Source: Zygaena filipendulae (Eukaryota; Arthropoda; Insecta; Lepidoptera; Zygaenidae). Taken from it: 64,000 nucleotides of DNA. Positions 35,889 through 47,960 of this stretch are shown piece by piece (positions within the stretch are counted from its first letter, which is position 1; every line of letters starts with the position of its first letter). The position numbers were made by a program, and so were the translations under genes. The stretch is from the NCBI GenBank assembly GCA_907165275.2, contig OU015653.1:14786001-14850000 (forward strand). Direction: 5' to 3'. The notes beneath the pieces are model-generated. The model saw only the letters and a program-made list of their open reading frames with translations, searched no databases and had not been told where the DNA came from.

Positions 35889-36162
35889 CTGGGCATGTGT
35901 GACACCGTTCGCTACACTTTCACTTGCGACACTTTATTTAATGTCAGTAATTTCCTATTCGAATGCGTTTATATGACATATGTATACTATTATAGTTGTA
36001 TAGTTATAAGAATACCAGATGTGTATAGTGACTTAATATTTTAAACCTTTATTACAACGAACTTCAGTGCAAGCCTTTTACGAATAGTTACAAATACTAT
36101 ATTCAACTTATCCGCATCAAAATATGTACATTGTTCTATCAACTTATCGACTAAACGAATAA
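35171..36162. other. No gene; (GT) microsatellite
   Basis: No supportable gene. Contains a CACAT/CACGT-rich stretch at about 35503-35530, GTGACGTCAC at 35543-35552 and the (GT)n repeat at 35851-35886. Confidence 0.5.
35851..35886. repeat. (GT)n microsatellite
   Basis: About eighteen uninterrupted GT units. Confidence 0.95.
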
Positions 36163-36369
36163 TCCTACTTAAAATTATAAATGTGAAAGTGCGGATGTTT
36201 GGATGTTTGGATGTTTGTTACTCAATCACGCAAAAACGGCGGAACGGATTTGGATGAAATAAGGCATACACGTTGTCAGGGGTACAAAGAAGGACATAGG
36301 GTACTTTTATCCCGGAATCCCCGCGTGAACTCCGAAATTACCACAGGTGAAACTGCGGAGCACATCTAG
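36163..36369 (+). mobile_element. Non-autonomous Helitron (Lep1-like), 207 bp
   Basis: It starts A|TCCTACTTAAAATTATAAAT and ends GGAGCACATCTAG|T. It carries three short GGATGTTT repeats near its 5' end, and the landmark ACACGTTGTCAGGGGTAC. Confidence 0.8.
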
Positions 36370-36575
36370 TTTAAAATATTTCAAGAAAGTATCGGGAATC
36401 GATCATTTATACAGCCCGCTTAAAATTTATTGTTTAATTTATTTTGTCACTAAGTTGGCACAACTGTTCTCTATGCTAAGGCAGCTGAGGTTGAGCGTTA
36501 CTTGTCATTTGGTTTGTTAGCAGTTCACCGTTTTGTCTGTTCATCTCAAAATAAATGGGTTTTGCGATTACTGCA
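36370..36575. other. Upstream flank of mariner relic
   Basis: AT-rich sequence that may include the untranslated left part of the mariner element; a clear terminal inverted repeat was not identified. Confidence 0.3.
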
Positions 36576-36833
36576 ATGGATAAAAATTTTGAACAAAGAA
36601 TTCTTAAATTTTTCTTGGCAAATGGAATTTTTTGTGCTGATGCTCTGAAAATGTTGCATATTTAAAGCTTACGGTGTCTCGACTAAAAACACGTGGGTAC
36701 GAGTACAGTAGATGAGGCGGGAGATTTGCCTCGCTCTGGTCGGCCATCAACGCCTTCAACTGAACTTAGCATCGCTTAAGTACCTAAAGGAAACGGTGAC
36801 TGAAAATCGCCGTTTAAGTTTGAGATGTAGCCG
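36576..36833 (+). pseudogene. Mariner-type transposase N-terminal remnant
   Basis: The first frame starts MDKNFEQRILKFFLANG and stops at about 36662. Frame changes then reveal the downstream family motifs: LPRSGRPSTPSTE (from about 36723) and KETVTENRRLSL (from about 36787). These correspond to the N-terminal DNA-binding part of mariner transposases, including the linker RSGRP. At least two frameshifts and a stop are present, and the catalytic domain is missing because a Helitron abuts at 36834. Confidence 0.7.
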
Positions 36834-37001
36834 CTGAAATTTCTCTGTCTGTCTCTCTGTTACCTTTAAATGCCTTAATTTTTCAATCGATCATCATGAA
36901 ATTTTGCATATACGTTGTCAGGGGTATAGTAAAGGAATTTTCATCGCGGAATTTCCGCGTTAACTCCAAATTAGCGTGGGTGAAATCCGAGGAACAGCTA
37001 G
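36834..37001 (+). mobile_element. Helitron copy abutting the mariner relic
   Basis: It ends GAAATCCGAGGAACAGCTAG|T and includes ATCATCATGAAATTTTGCAT. The 5' end is unclear where it meets the mariner sequence. Confidence 0.6.
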
Positions 37002-37770
37002 TAATAAGTGAAGTGCTTTATAAGTTTGTTTAGAAGTTCTTATAAGTACAAGTTATGCAAATGCATCGCCAATCTCAGCGAGCACTTTCATGTCCACATT
37101 CCTCGGACAGGGTGTCGGTGACGTCACGAGTCGCGAGTCAGCAACTGTCGCGCGCCAACGGATCCCCGAGCGAGCACCTACCGAGCCCGCACGGACCCGT
37201 GGCGCCTCGTGACTCGTGACTCGTGACTCGTGAGATAACAGCAGAGCACCCGAGCCATGCGCTGCGCCACGCGCCGTCACCCGGCCCTCGGCTCACGGAG
37301 CAACAGGGTCTTTAGGGTCGATAAATTGTGTGCGCACATCATTCCGTCAATTTGAGTTTGAGTGCGTAGTTGAGTAGTGAGTGAGCAGCCGCTTTATGAA
37401 CACCGGTAAATAATTGTCTTCATAACAATGGCGTAAGTAGAGTATGGTAATAAAATCGTTGTTTAATTTCATTTTCGATGTCGAAATGTTGTGTATGATT
37501 TAGTAGTGTAACTTTAAGCCACCGGTTACCATAAATAAAGGAGTTGGTACAAAGATAAGTAAATTATTACATGCCATTTACTGCAATCTTTTCTCTTGCA
37601 GCGGTCATAAAAGTCGTACTGAAATCTTTATACGTAATTCCTTCTTATTGTTCATCGTTTACCAGTTTCCTCGCTTTCAGTTAGCTGTCTTCGATGACCG
37701 TCGCGCAGTTTGTCATTAGGGATATATTTAGATATCTTTGGAACATTATCATGACACTCTTATCTATCTA
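37002..37770. other. No gene seen; CpG-rich patch
   Basis: The GC-rich patch at 37070-37320 includes GTGACGTCAC (37118-37127) and four GACTCGTG-type units (37207-37232). A possible donor (ACACCG|GTAAAT) near 37404 is too weak to call an exon. Confidence 0.4.
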
Positions 37771-38009
37771 TCTATACATATAAAATGCTTTGTCCTGAAT
37801 GACTGATAGATCAACGCACAGCTTAAACCGCTGATCAATGAGACCTGAAACTTGGAGAGTGTCTGCTTTGTATGACGTAGGCATCCAATAAGAAAGAATT
37901 TTTAAAAATTCTACCCTAAAGGGGTGAAAAGGGGGAGGGGGGTAAAATATATGGAACAATTCCGTGGGAACTCCGAAGTTACGCGGGTGAAACCGCGCGG
38001 GTCAGCTAG
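37771..38009 (+). mobile_element. Helitron-type repeat, subfamily B, 239 bp
   Basis: It starts A|TCTATACATATAAAATGCTT and ends CGCGCGGGTCAGCTAG|T. The middle (GATCAACGCACAGCTTAAAC) is shared with the copies at 33056 and 42527 on the opposite strand. Confidence 0.75.
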
Positions 38010-38712
38010 TCTACCAATATTGACAGTGTAATCGAAACCTTTTCAGCTGTTTAAACGTAGAATCTTTACAGACCGACAAACATACAGTTACCTACTTTCG
38101 AATTTTTAATACATATACACTGCATAGTGGTACAGATTCACACTTGTGTAGATGCGTCGGTCGTGGGCAGGTATCGATTGTATTCATATTTACCTACTCG
38201 ATTTGACGAATTTGTGAAGTGGAATCGCACCTCGCGACTCGATTGCGATCTCTCACACAATGTGTGGTTATATACCTAATGTATTCTTGATAAATTTATC
38301 CGCATTTATTCGTCTCAATATTTACATTTCTTGTCGGTTTAATAATATTGGCGTTCATGCAAATAATTTTAGTCATTATTTAGTTTTGATGCTCGAGTGA
38401 ACAAATGCGCGAGGTCGCTAGTGACCGCGCATTCGACGGACGGAAATTTCATTTTTACATTTACATAACAATACTCAGTTCACCTTCGAGTGCACGCGCC
38501 TCAGCTTGTGATGGATACGCCGAAAATTGAAAGAAATTCGGTTGGTAGTTGGTACCTACACAGTTAAGTGGATGTGTGTGCGTGATTAGTGCTCGAGGTG
38601 TATTGTGAGAGGTTGCATGTCTCCAAAATTTAGTGTTTGAGATTTCTTTATTGCTAATCTTAGTTTTAATAATTATAATTGTATTTCTACGTTATCTAAT
38701 TAATAGTGTAAT

Positions 38713-38775
38713 ATGGACACAAAGTTGTTCAGAGTCCGCAGGGAAAGGGTTGATGTCGGGAGCAGACTTGTTCAG
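38713..38775 (+). other. Possible alternative first exon (weak)
   Basis: An ATG at 38713 opens 21 codons that end in a donor-like TTGTTCAG|GTGTGTG. The unspliced frame continues into proline/alanine-rich sequence made by GC-rich repeats. The local CpG richness would fit a promoter, but nothing else supports use. Confidence 0.15.
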
Positions 38776-41700
38776 GTGTGTGTTCCGATCAGCCGGCAAC
38801 ATCGGCAGCCGCTCGGCAAATATGTACCGCGGCTCGCCCTGTCCGCTCCCGCCCCCGCCCCCGCCCCCGCCCGCCGCTCTCAGTCCTTATCTCGCGGCGC
38901 GCGGCGGCCCTAGTGGGCCCGCCCCCACCCCCGCGGACACCCCGCTCTAGGTAACCGCCAAATTGTTAAATTGAGTGGTTAACTATTGCAAAAAAAATGT
39001 AAAAGTCAATGCCAACGAAAAGTGACCGAATCGGTACTACACTCTAGTAATTTTGGTCGCTTTTCAAATTTCGTAAGGGTTTCGTTGCTCGAGCGTTACA
39101 AACTCCGACTCCGGCGCGCTAATTACCGCCCGCCCCGCGCCGCCTGCGGCCTACCGGCCCCCGAGTTCCCCGGGTGACGTCACGGAGCGGCGGGCGTCTC
39201 TCTTCGCCCCCGATAAGTCATTCGTAAGGCGTCGGTCGGCGTCGGCGGTAACGACTAACGACCCTTCAATTTTCCATTCAGCCGGACGCCATTCAGGGAA
39301 CGGAATCATTTCCTCCCGGCGCCGCGCGTTGTATTCTTACCTCTATGCGTCCACCCACAATTAAATATGTTTTTCGAGTACATACAATCGCAGACGAGGT
39401 AAATATTAAGAGCGCTTCCGCAGCTACGTCTGAATTTTCGTATCTACCATATTATAAAATAACCAATTAATAGATCCAGTGCTATAATTCTATCATGTAG
39501 CGTCATTATCGTCATCAACCTATAACACGTACGTTCTTGCGCACGAGGACGCGCCGCCGTCCCGGGGACGTGCAGCCTGCAGGTGCGGTCGGCAGGGGAA
39601 TGCGTACTAGTTAATGTTCAGGGAAGTACCTACTGCCATTCGTCACAAGCTGAGCGCTGTGAGCACAGCTGCAGTCAGAATTAGTACACAAATCGACACA
39701 CACATTTATTAGACATCGCGGCTGCCAAAATAACGAGTCCGCGTCTGATAATGGCGGGGCGAGACTCACGTTACTCACATTACTCACGTTACGCGGAGCT
39801 TTGAATACATCCCCCGCGTAATGGCGTCATCATCTGACACTTTTCCATCCTAATGACTCCCTCCATTCACTGATATTAAGATTGTTGTTCGTTTCTCGAA
39901 CAAACAAATGATGTACTGGCCCTTTGACGACGACACCCGATAATCATATTCATTCCACTTCTTATTCCGTGTGTTAGCTTCTATCGCAATATAAATGGGT
40001 TTATTTTTGCGATATTGGTGAGCGGCCTGTGGACCGGTAACGTACAGATGTATTGCTATCAATAGAGACTGCTACCACTATACTACAGTAGTATAGGAAA
40101 TACTACGTCAACTAATGTTTAACTGAGAAATAGACGTTCACACTGTTTTCGTAATAGAAATCTGTCAAAATTACAAAATTTTCCATATCTTTGGTACTCG
40201 ACGATTGTAAGATTACCACTAATTAAGTTAAAATTATTTTCAATTTGTGACGTTCAAATTTACAAAATGTTAATACTCATCCATCAGACAGAAGTTAAGA
40301 GATTCAAATGAACAAATTGAATCTAGGTTGAAACTGATTTATTTTGACGTTTCTTCCACCGAAGGCCCGACGTCTGGAGCTCGGCGCGAGGAGGACGAGG
40401 TTCAGATTTAGCATGACCTCTAACATTTGTAACAGTCCCCTCGGTCGCTGCAGCGCCTCGCCGCGGGAGTGGCGCAGGAGTTGCGCAGCGCTACCTTCGC
40501 CCGCAGCGCTTGCGACACGAGTCGTGATACGCACTCAATGGAGCCTCCCAACCGATTTCCTATAATCGCGGCTGCAGATTGCTTTACCTCTGGCCCCGGC
40601 TCGGCGAAGCATTCCTCACTGCGCGCCGCGGACACTTTCTAATCTGCCACCCGAGTGTGGGGCGAGACGATGATATTATCAGCTCCGTAGGGCAACGAAC
40701 GCAATCGACCATAGTTTGAGCAAAATACACATCAAAGCCATTAACTAGTAACATCAATCGATTGCACATTACTACTACCTTATAAGCACTAGCAGATGTT
40801 CTCGCTATCACTATAGTAGTAGTAGGTACTGGTTTGTTTATTTTGAAGTAAGGTCTCGAAGTCTCGACAGCGGCGCGTGGGCACTCGCCGGCGCCGAAGG
40901 CCTGTCATTGACCAAGAGCCGGCCCTGCATCGAGCCGGACGGCGAAACTCTAAATAAAAGTGACTTTCGAATCTGAGCGCTGACCATTACGCGGGTCGCC
41001 CCACGTCGAGACGTAAACTTTCGAGTAAATCCGACGATGTACTGCGAAGTGGCGGCGGTTATCGCGCTAAGGGCTGGTTCGGGGTGGCCGCCTCGTCAGT
41101 ATTGAGCGGGGTCGCGGCGACTCGCAAACTGGTTTCGTTTCATTATCAAAAGTCAATAACTCCCGTGAGATGCGCCGGCGCGCGGCGCGAGGCGCCCGCG
41201 GCCGCGGCCCGACACCGCAGCGATGTTACGTCAAACTAATAACCAGGAAACGATTACAACAAAGCTGGTAAAAGTGAACCGTGTCGATTTAAGTTAACGA
41301 TTATCATCTCAGTTTTCTTATAACTCGCACTTAACTTTCACTAGAAACCATTATTACATGCATTTGTTAAAATAACACGACTTTCCACTTCGCTTTACTG
41401 AATTGCGCCGACAGTCGTCACACCGCGGCACCGCCTGTCCCGCCGGCGGTAAGGAAGCGGAATCATAATACTATTAAATAAGTATTTCTATTAAAATTAT
41501 TTGTTTTACTGCTAATTAAAAACAATAATCAATTTTAATTTTACAACGAAAATCTAATTCTATTAAGTTTTGTAAAAAAGTTCTGTTCGTTGACTCAGAA
41601 AGATTAGCACGTGTCGCGGACGGAGAGATCTGTATTCGCGGTGATTTACTTTTTAAAGGCCCTATTTTTTTAAAACATGCTCATTGCTATTACAATTCAT

Positions 41701-41791
41701 TTACATAACAATTCTCACTCGACACTCGTATATCATTGATAATCTTTCGCTGGTCTCGGTAGCGAGATTACGTGCGAATGTCTATGTAGCT

Positions 41792-41852
41792 GCGAGCGGC
41801 GCGGCGAGCGGCGCGGCGAGCAGTGCGGCGAGCAGCGCGGCGAGCAGCGCGG
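41792..41852. repeat. Tandem 12-mer (GCGAGCRGCGCG) x5
   Basis: Five near-identical 12-bp units with G/A and C/T variation. It reads as Ser/Ala repeats on plus and a Pro/Arg/Cys/Ser repeat on minus, neither supported as coding. Confidence 0.85.
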
Positions 41853-42222
41853 CGACCTGTCGCAACCGGTGCCGGTGACACCGTGACAGAGCGACTGCGC
41901 GCCGTCAAATATCCCAATAGTGGAATCGTTTGCTAATCGCAGCCTCCCCTGCCGGCTAGCGTTGCCGATGCAGCGACGTTCGTCACGGCTACGCTGTGTC
42001 AATATTTACTTTATTCGCAACGCAAATTAATATGCCGGTCAGTTTTAGTCAAAATGTCACCGTGACTGCGATGCAGCTGTGCTCACCGGCCTACTAGATA
42101 TAAATAGTATAATGGTTAGGGTTAAGTAACTATTTGTCGAAAATATGACAAATTGTTGGGATCTTTTCCAATATGGCGAGCCTCATTCTGCGGAATAAAG
42201 AATCGGACAACTTTATTTAATA

Positions 42223-42526
42223 CTAGCTGACCCCCGTGGTCTCACCCGCGGTTATTTGGGAGTTCCCGCAGGAATTCCGGATAATAAGTGCCCCCTGTCA
42301 TTCAGGATCACTGTAGCTTCCTATTTATAAGTGAAATAATTTTTTAAATCGGTTTAGTAGATTCCGGAGTTCCCGCGGGAATCTCGGAATAAAAAGTGCC
42401 CCCTGTCATTCAGGATCACTTTAGCTTCTTATATTTGAAAGAATTTTTAAAATCGGTTCAGTCCATTCAGTTACCCCTTACAATGTCACAAACTCACAAA
42501 CTTTTGCTCTTTATAATATTAGTATA
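42223..42526 (-). mobile_element. Helitron with internal tandem duplication, ~304 bp
   Basis: It starts A|CTAGCTGACCCCCGTGGTCT and reaches TTTATAATATTAGTATAG. An 80-bp segment containing GTGCCCCCTGTCATTCAGGA occurs twice (about 42259-42345 and 42365-42446), explaining the extra length over the ~190-bp copies. Confidence 0.7.
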
Positions 42527-42750
42527 GGTTACACCCGCGATAATTTCAAAGTTACCGCAGAATTGTTCCATACAAACTTTGCAACCTCTTTTTATCCCCT
42601 TAGGGATTGAATTTTCAAAAATCCTTTCTTATCGAATGCCTACGTCATACAAAGAACACATCGTCCAAGTTTCAGGTCTCTACGATCAGCGGCTTAGGCT
42701 GTGCGTTGATCCATCAGTCATTCAGGACAAAGCATTTTATATTATATAGA
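42527..42750 (-). mobile_element. Helitron-type repeat, subfamily B, uninterrupted
   Basis: It carries the same sequence as the split copy at 33056-35170, from ACACCCGCGATAATTTC to CATTCAGGACAAAGCATTTT, and shows the pre-insertion site of the LINE. It directly follows the Helitron ending near 42526 and lacks its own CTAG end. Confidence 0.65.
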
Positions 42751-44457
42751 ACATTTAAATTAGTCAGTGTTATTAGACTTTACGGAAACATTAATACTTA
42801 CCTATTTGTCAAATAAAATAATTATGTTGCAATTAATCAGTAACTCGCTACAACCGTGCTTTAACAGCTGACCTTTGGGAACGTAATTAATCTGGCAATT
42901 TGATATTTACTTATAATCATAATAATATGCTTTTTTCATGATCTAACTATGTATGTGCCGTTGCAGGAAGAATCGTGCTAAGTATAAAGTCAAGGACCAA
43001 ATTATATTTAGGATCCTAATTAACACGTCATGTCGCACGCGAGATGGGTCGTGTATTGTTTGCACGCGGTGACTCGATACTATGACATCATAAATTCATA
43101 ATGGTTGCCATTATCAGCTATTTCATTGGTATACTGGAGTTGAAATCATTTGGAGATTTTTTTCCCGCGTCTTTACCTACTTAGTACTATTGTCTGCGCG
43201 AGCGCAGCTGGCGGCGGTGACGTGACACCTCGGGCTTAGTGGTGCGACGCCATCAAACCACCACTGCAGCGACAAGTTTGTTCGATCCCTAAAATTTTGC
43301 GTAAAATAGAGAACAACAGCAACCGTCAACAGCTTCGCGGCGCCCGCTGGCTGTGACGTCACGAGGCGGGCGGCCATCGATCATCGGAACATATCACGCC
43401 GAAACAATGGGCTGGCTGGCTATTAGCGCATTGTATAGATATCGGACGTTTTGAGTTCATTGCCGGCGCGTGACCCTCCCGCAGCCCACTGGTATTCAGG
43501 CTACAGCGATAGCGCGCGACTCGCGGGCCGCAGTGGACGATCTGCGCTGTCAATGAGCGCTTTGTTTTATTTCGATTACACTCGGACACGGTGACGTGTT
43601 GCGCCACAGCAGCGGGCTCACACCGCCGCGCGCGCTTCGGGGATGCTACTTTGCTACTAGGATTCCTGTATATTCATATCGTAAGACATTTTTGTGCCGA
43701 CCGGTGCGCTAATCATCTTAATTTTACTGTGTTACAATCATGCCATAAATAAACTTATATCAAATGTCTTCTAATTATTTTGCAATAAATAATTAAGTGA
43801 TTATTATTTTCAAACGAGATACTACCAAAGCTGTACTACTATCGTACTTTCTTTTTCTTCCTATGAATTTTGTCAAGACATTCTTTCATACAAACTCTGC
43901 AGTTTTGACCGTTACGAACATCATCATCGTGTCAGCCGAATGCCGTCCACTACTGGACACAGGCCTCTCCCGAGGATCGCCACAGCGATCGGACCGACCG
44001 TTACGAACATAATAAAAAATGAATCGGCCAAATCGGTGGAGCCGTCTCGAGTGATGCTCCGTCATATATGCGGCTATACAACGCAGGCGTCAGTTCTCCG
44101 TCTCCGAGCGTCGCCACTCGGGGCGCGGCTCGGCGCATACATCACTGGCTCCTGTACCACCAGTACTAGTACAGACAAGTTACCTTTGCTGCCGCCTACC
44201 TCCTCACTTACAGACTTACCTACTGCATACCACTACATATCGATAACAGTTATTCTGACCTTCGGGTTGTATCTAAAGAGGTGACGACTCCAATTATATA
44301 TATCGTATCACCGGAGACATGAACACGCACGTCTCGTGTCCGTCGTGTTGGGCGAGAGCGGGGCGGGGGGCGCGGCAAGGCGGGGCCGGGGGTGGGAATA
44401 GTTGTAATTAGTTTTACCATTATATCTTAACTACAAAACAAATAAACAAAAATATTA
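42751..44457. other. No gene seen; retroelement scrap
   Basis: No supportable gene. At 43919-43985 the words GCCGTCCACTACTGGACACA and GGCCTCTCCCGAGGATC match a retroelement fragment common in lepidopteran genomes. GTGACGTCAC is at 43353-43362. Confidence 0.45.
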
Positions 44458-44629
44458 TCCTTAAAGTGAGTTTGTTTGTTTTTTACGCTTTCAGGACTAC
44501 ATTACTCAACTGTCATGAAATTTTAGATACACGTTGTCATGGGCACAGAGAAAAATACAGGGTACTTTTTACCCTTGAATTATTACGGAAACTCCGAAAT
44601 TAGCGGATGAAACAGCGGGGAAGAGCTAG
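44458..44629 (+). mobile_element. Non-autonomous Helitron (Lep1-like), 172 bp
   Basis: It starts A|TCCTTAAAGTGAGTTTGTTT and ends GCGGGGAAGAGCTAG|T. The first ~20 bases common to the family are missing. Confidence 0.7.
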
Positions 44630-45566
44630 TAACAAGTGCTATGAAAATTAAAAAACTCACTCATTTCTTAAACATGAGATGAATACTCCACAAAATAAAC
44701 AAACACGCAGCCACTAAAGGTGACAGCTACATGCGAGGACTGCAGACACCGAAAAACAGACAAATACTGATACTAAATATTTACTTTCGCGTGCTATCAT
44801 CGAAACCTACACTTTACCGAGTACGGAATAAACTACAACAGTTTTGTAAGTCTTATTTTCGTATTTAACGGCCATATTTACTGTACCACGAGTTCTTGAA
44901 ACCTGAATGGCATTAGCTATACGCCTTCACCTCGCCTCGACTGCGGACGCAAATATTTTTTTCGTGAATCGTAAAAATATTCACACTCATGCCGGGCCGC
45001 GACCTTGCGCGCGCGTTCTAATAACCTTTCGGCGGCAACAATGCGCCCCCCGGGCTGCCCCCCGCGCTCCTGCATAACAATAGCACAACAACTCGTGTTG
45101 CAACGCGAGTGGGACGAGGCGACTCCTCCCCGCGCTGTGCTGTCTATCACCGGCGCGGGCTCCACCGGTTTTTACTTGGATGACGTGTTCCACAACATAC
45201 ATACCTTCAACTGATGGAGACGTACATCAGTGACAACGACGCCCTGCATGCTGCGTGGTGTCAGGTGCACGCGAGCACAGTGAGCCGAGGCATGTGTATG
45301 AGAGCTATCGTCAATGCAATCCGCGCGCCGCGTGGGAAGCTGCGGGTTGCTTAACACTAGGCAGTTCCCTAACCACAATCAGTAATTAACTCTTATTGCC
45401 TCGCGTGCATACAAAGTTCGACTTCCTTTTGTTTATATTTCACTACGCTGTAATTTTCACACTTTTGGCCATTATTCTCGTTAGGCGAAGATTATAATAA
45501 AAAAATAAAATAAAAAATTAGCAATCACTAACGTTAACACTAATTTGTTATTTATTCTTGTTGCAG
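44630..45566. other. No gene seen; putative intron
   Basis: No supportable gene. The GC-rich stretch at 44990-45160 produces overlapping short frames on both strands. Confidence 0.45.
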
Positions 45567-45625
45567 ATATACGACTCGATCGACTCCACTCCTCACCGAC
45601 ATCTTCTGAGCATCACCACTTGCAG
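45567..45625 (+). other. Candidate 59-bp non-coding exon
   Basis: It is bounded by a good acceptor (TTTATTCTTGTTGCAG) and a consensus donor (TTGCAG|GTACGT). All three frames are uninformative in length, which fits a leader exon. It lies about 2.1 kb upstream of the exon that carries the start codon at 47918. Confidence 0.4.
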
Positions 45626-47754
45626 GTACGTTCGGTGGCGACCCTCGTCTGGCGCAATGATGACTCTCACGACCTTTTATAACTAAACTACTGTTATACC
45701 TGTTATAACTAAAATACTAGTCTATGGTTATAAGATCAGAGTCAGACTCTTAATATCAGTTACAATTATTTCGCAAATATTGGTTCAAATACCTACCTAA
45801 AATAAACCTCTGATTCATCAGATCAGATGACCAATCTCATGACCAATCCCATGAGTACCGAAACCGCGTCATCACCGTTTACAACCTTCTTAACAAGAAA
45901 GCTCTTATCGCTAGTTCGCTACCAGGATAATATATACGAGAAGAGATTAGCTGCACACAATGTCTACTATTTCGCAACGGAACGACTCCCGGGGGGAGGC
46001 GGCCGGATCACACGCGCGGCCCGGGAGCACTTCCTATGAATTTTATTTTAAGTATGTGGCGTGATGCAGTTATTACTTTGGACATGCGGCATGTGAGGCG
46101 CGAGGGGAGAGGACGTAGACATAAGAGGAGCGGCGTTCATAATCCACTTTACAACACACAGATCTACTTGATCCCACAGTAAGCTATTAGGACTATAGAT
46201 ACATAAACACACCCAGACTGGAAAGTGGAACCCTGTGTTCATCACACAAAGTAGACCTGTCGGGGTGCCCTACAGCAAGAATGCTGGCTACTTGATGACA
46301 GATTGCTCACGTTTCACTTGGCTCATGATAAATAATTGTATTTTCTCGTGGCATTCTTAGACGATACTGCATTATACTCATTTGGGCGACGCGGCTGCAT
46401 GCGGGTCTTAGTCTAAACTAACTGCTATTTTTCACTGCTAGCAGTGGATATCAGTTTAATGATATGATGATGACGCTAAAACGCATCTTGTTGCGGCCGG
46501 CCCCAGTAATCTCACAGCACGGCCGCCCCCGGTCGAATCACTTCAATGGTAATGTCACCACTCACCGCTAGTTATCTCCGCGCAGCTGCGCTCGTAGAGC
46601 CACGCCGCGCCGTAGCCGCGTAGCAGCGCGTAGCTCGCCGCCACTACATGGCGTAGCTATATGTAATACTGCGCAGGGAGGCTAGACTCGTCCGACGCCG
46701 CGACGAGGCCTTGACTTATACAAGTACTCGAGGTCAGTTCGCTGATATTGTTATTATTATATCCGATTATATTTGAGAATGTGAGTCTTAGGAAGAGATT
46801 ACGAGTCGTGACTGGCGTAATATTGTATCTCCGCTGGCATTCAGCGAGCGATACGAGCGATGTCACTTTGACGGGAGGATTGCTCGCCGCGGCGCCGGGG
46901 CACATGACGTGTAGACGTTGATTGTGGGATTGCTAATTAAACAAAAACTTAAAGAAATATTACATGCCATTTACGCTATTTTACATACTAATTCCATGTT
47001 AGGTTTATTTTTATACTAGCTAGTTAATGTAGATTTTATCAATCAATTTTCAACCTTTTTTCTGGATTAAGGGTCGCCAGATTAATGATAAAAGGGCCTG
47101 GGCATCGCACTTCTTTGATCTCCACCGGGGCCTCGCCCATACCGACGAATATGTCACGAAATTAATGGATGCGGGAAACAACCTCGTGCTGGCCTATATT
47201 ATGTGACGTCGGCAACGTGGCCCTATCGAATCGCAACGTATAGTTAAACACCACAAGAAAAGTGCGACGCAAGCCACGTCGCCCGCCCGGCAGTCGGTGC
47301 GCACAGCGATTGCCGCGCCGCAGTCAGCTCGCGTCAGTGGCCATTGAGAGAGCGCGAGCGTCACGCGGGCGACGCGACGTGCGCTCGCGCGGGCGGCGAG
47401 CGGGCAACATGTTCCACTTATTGAATAAACGCGTTTTTCTCTTCCACCGATACCTATTACAGGAGTATATTGGGAGGAAAAAACATGTTGATTAAATAAG
47501 TGTAACAAACTATTTTCGGGACACCCCAAAAGTATTTTAAAATAAGAATGATTTATACTCAGTACTGGGACTTAGCCGTGTGTGTGTGTGTGTGTGTGTG
47601 TGGATGTGCGTATGTGTGCGTGTTCGCGGGTGTGTGAATGACATAATAAAGAACACTATAAACAAAATGATGTCCTCAAAATGATAGCAATTTCATAGTA
47701 CTATATCTTTTGTTATGTATATAATAACATAATCTCGTGTTCGTTTGTTTGCAG
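45626..47754. other. Putative intron; SINE scrap and GT repeat
   Basis: A minus-strand SINE piece at 46192-46250 (reverse complement of GGTTCCACTTTCCAGTCTG) and a (GT)n repeat at about 47578-47602 are the only structures. GC-rich frames near 47194-47529 lack motifs. Confidence 0.45.
46192..46250 (-). mobile_element. SINE fragment
   Basis: This is the reverse complement of the body of the SINE at 16072 (GATGAACACAGG...CCACTTTCCAGTCT), with neither promoter boxes nor tail. Confidence 0.5.
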
Positions 47755-47917
47755 AGCGGGCCTTCGCTCAGCGCCCCGTGCCCCGTGCCCCGCGGCTCGC
47801 GGTCCCCGCACGATGCCGCGCCCGCGTCGGCCCTGACGCTGTGACGTCACCGCCGCCGCCGCTGCTGCTCCGTGCCCTCTCCCCTCCCCCCATCCCCCCC
47901 TCCCATCATCCTCTGCC
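47755..47917 (+). other. 5' untranslated part of the start-codon exon
   Basis: A pyrimidine-rich acceptor (TGTTCGTTTGTTTGCAG) ends at 47754. The exon that follows is very GC-rich, includes GTGACGTCAC at 47841-47850 and leads to the ATG at 47918. A splice acceptor upstream of the start codon implies at least one more leader exon. Confidence 0.55.
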
Positions 47918-47960
47918 ATGCCTCTGCTGCTACTGCGACTCGCCCTGGCCGCGCTGCTGA
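47918..47960 (+). CDS. Coding exon 1: signal peptide
   Basis: The ATG in context CTCTGCCATGC opens 14 codons, nearly all Leu/Ala, then one base before the donor CTGA|GTAAGAG. It ends in phase 1. Confidence 0.7.

Larger units (their letters stand above)
38010..42222. other. No clear gene; several CpG-rich patches
   Basis: GC-rich patches at 38840-38945, 39110-39200, 40440-40640 and 41160-41220 alternate with AT-rich DNA. GTGACGTCAC is at 39174-39183. A 12-mer array lies at 41792-41852. Apart from a possible alternative first exon near 38713, I see no gene. Confidence 0.45.
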
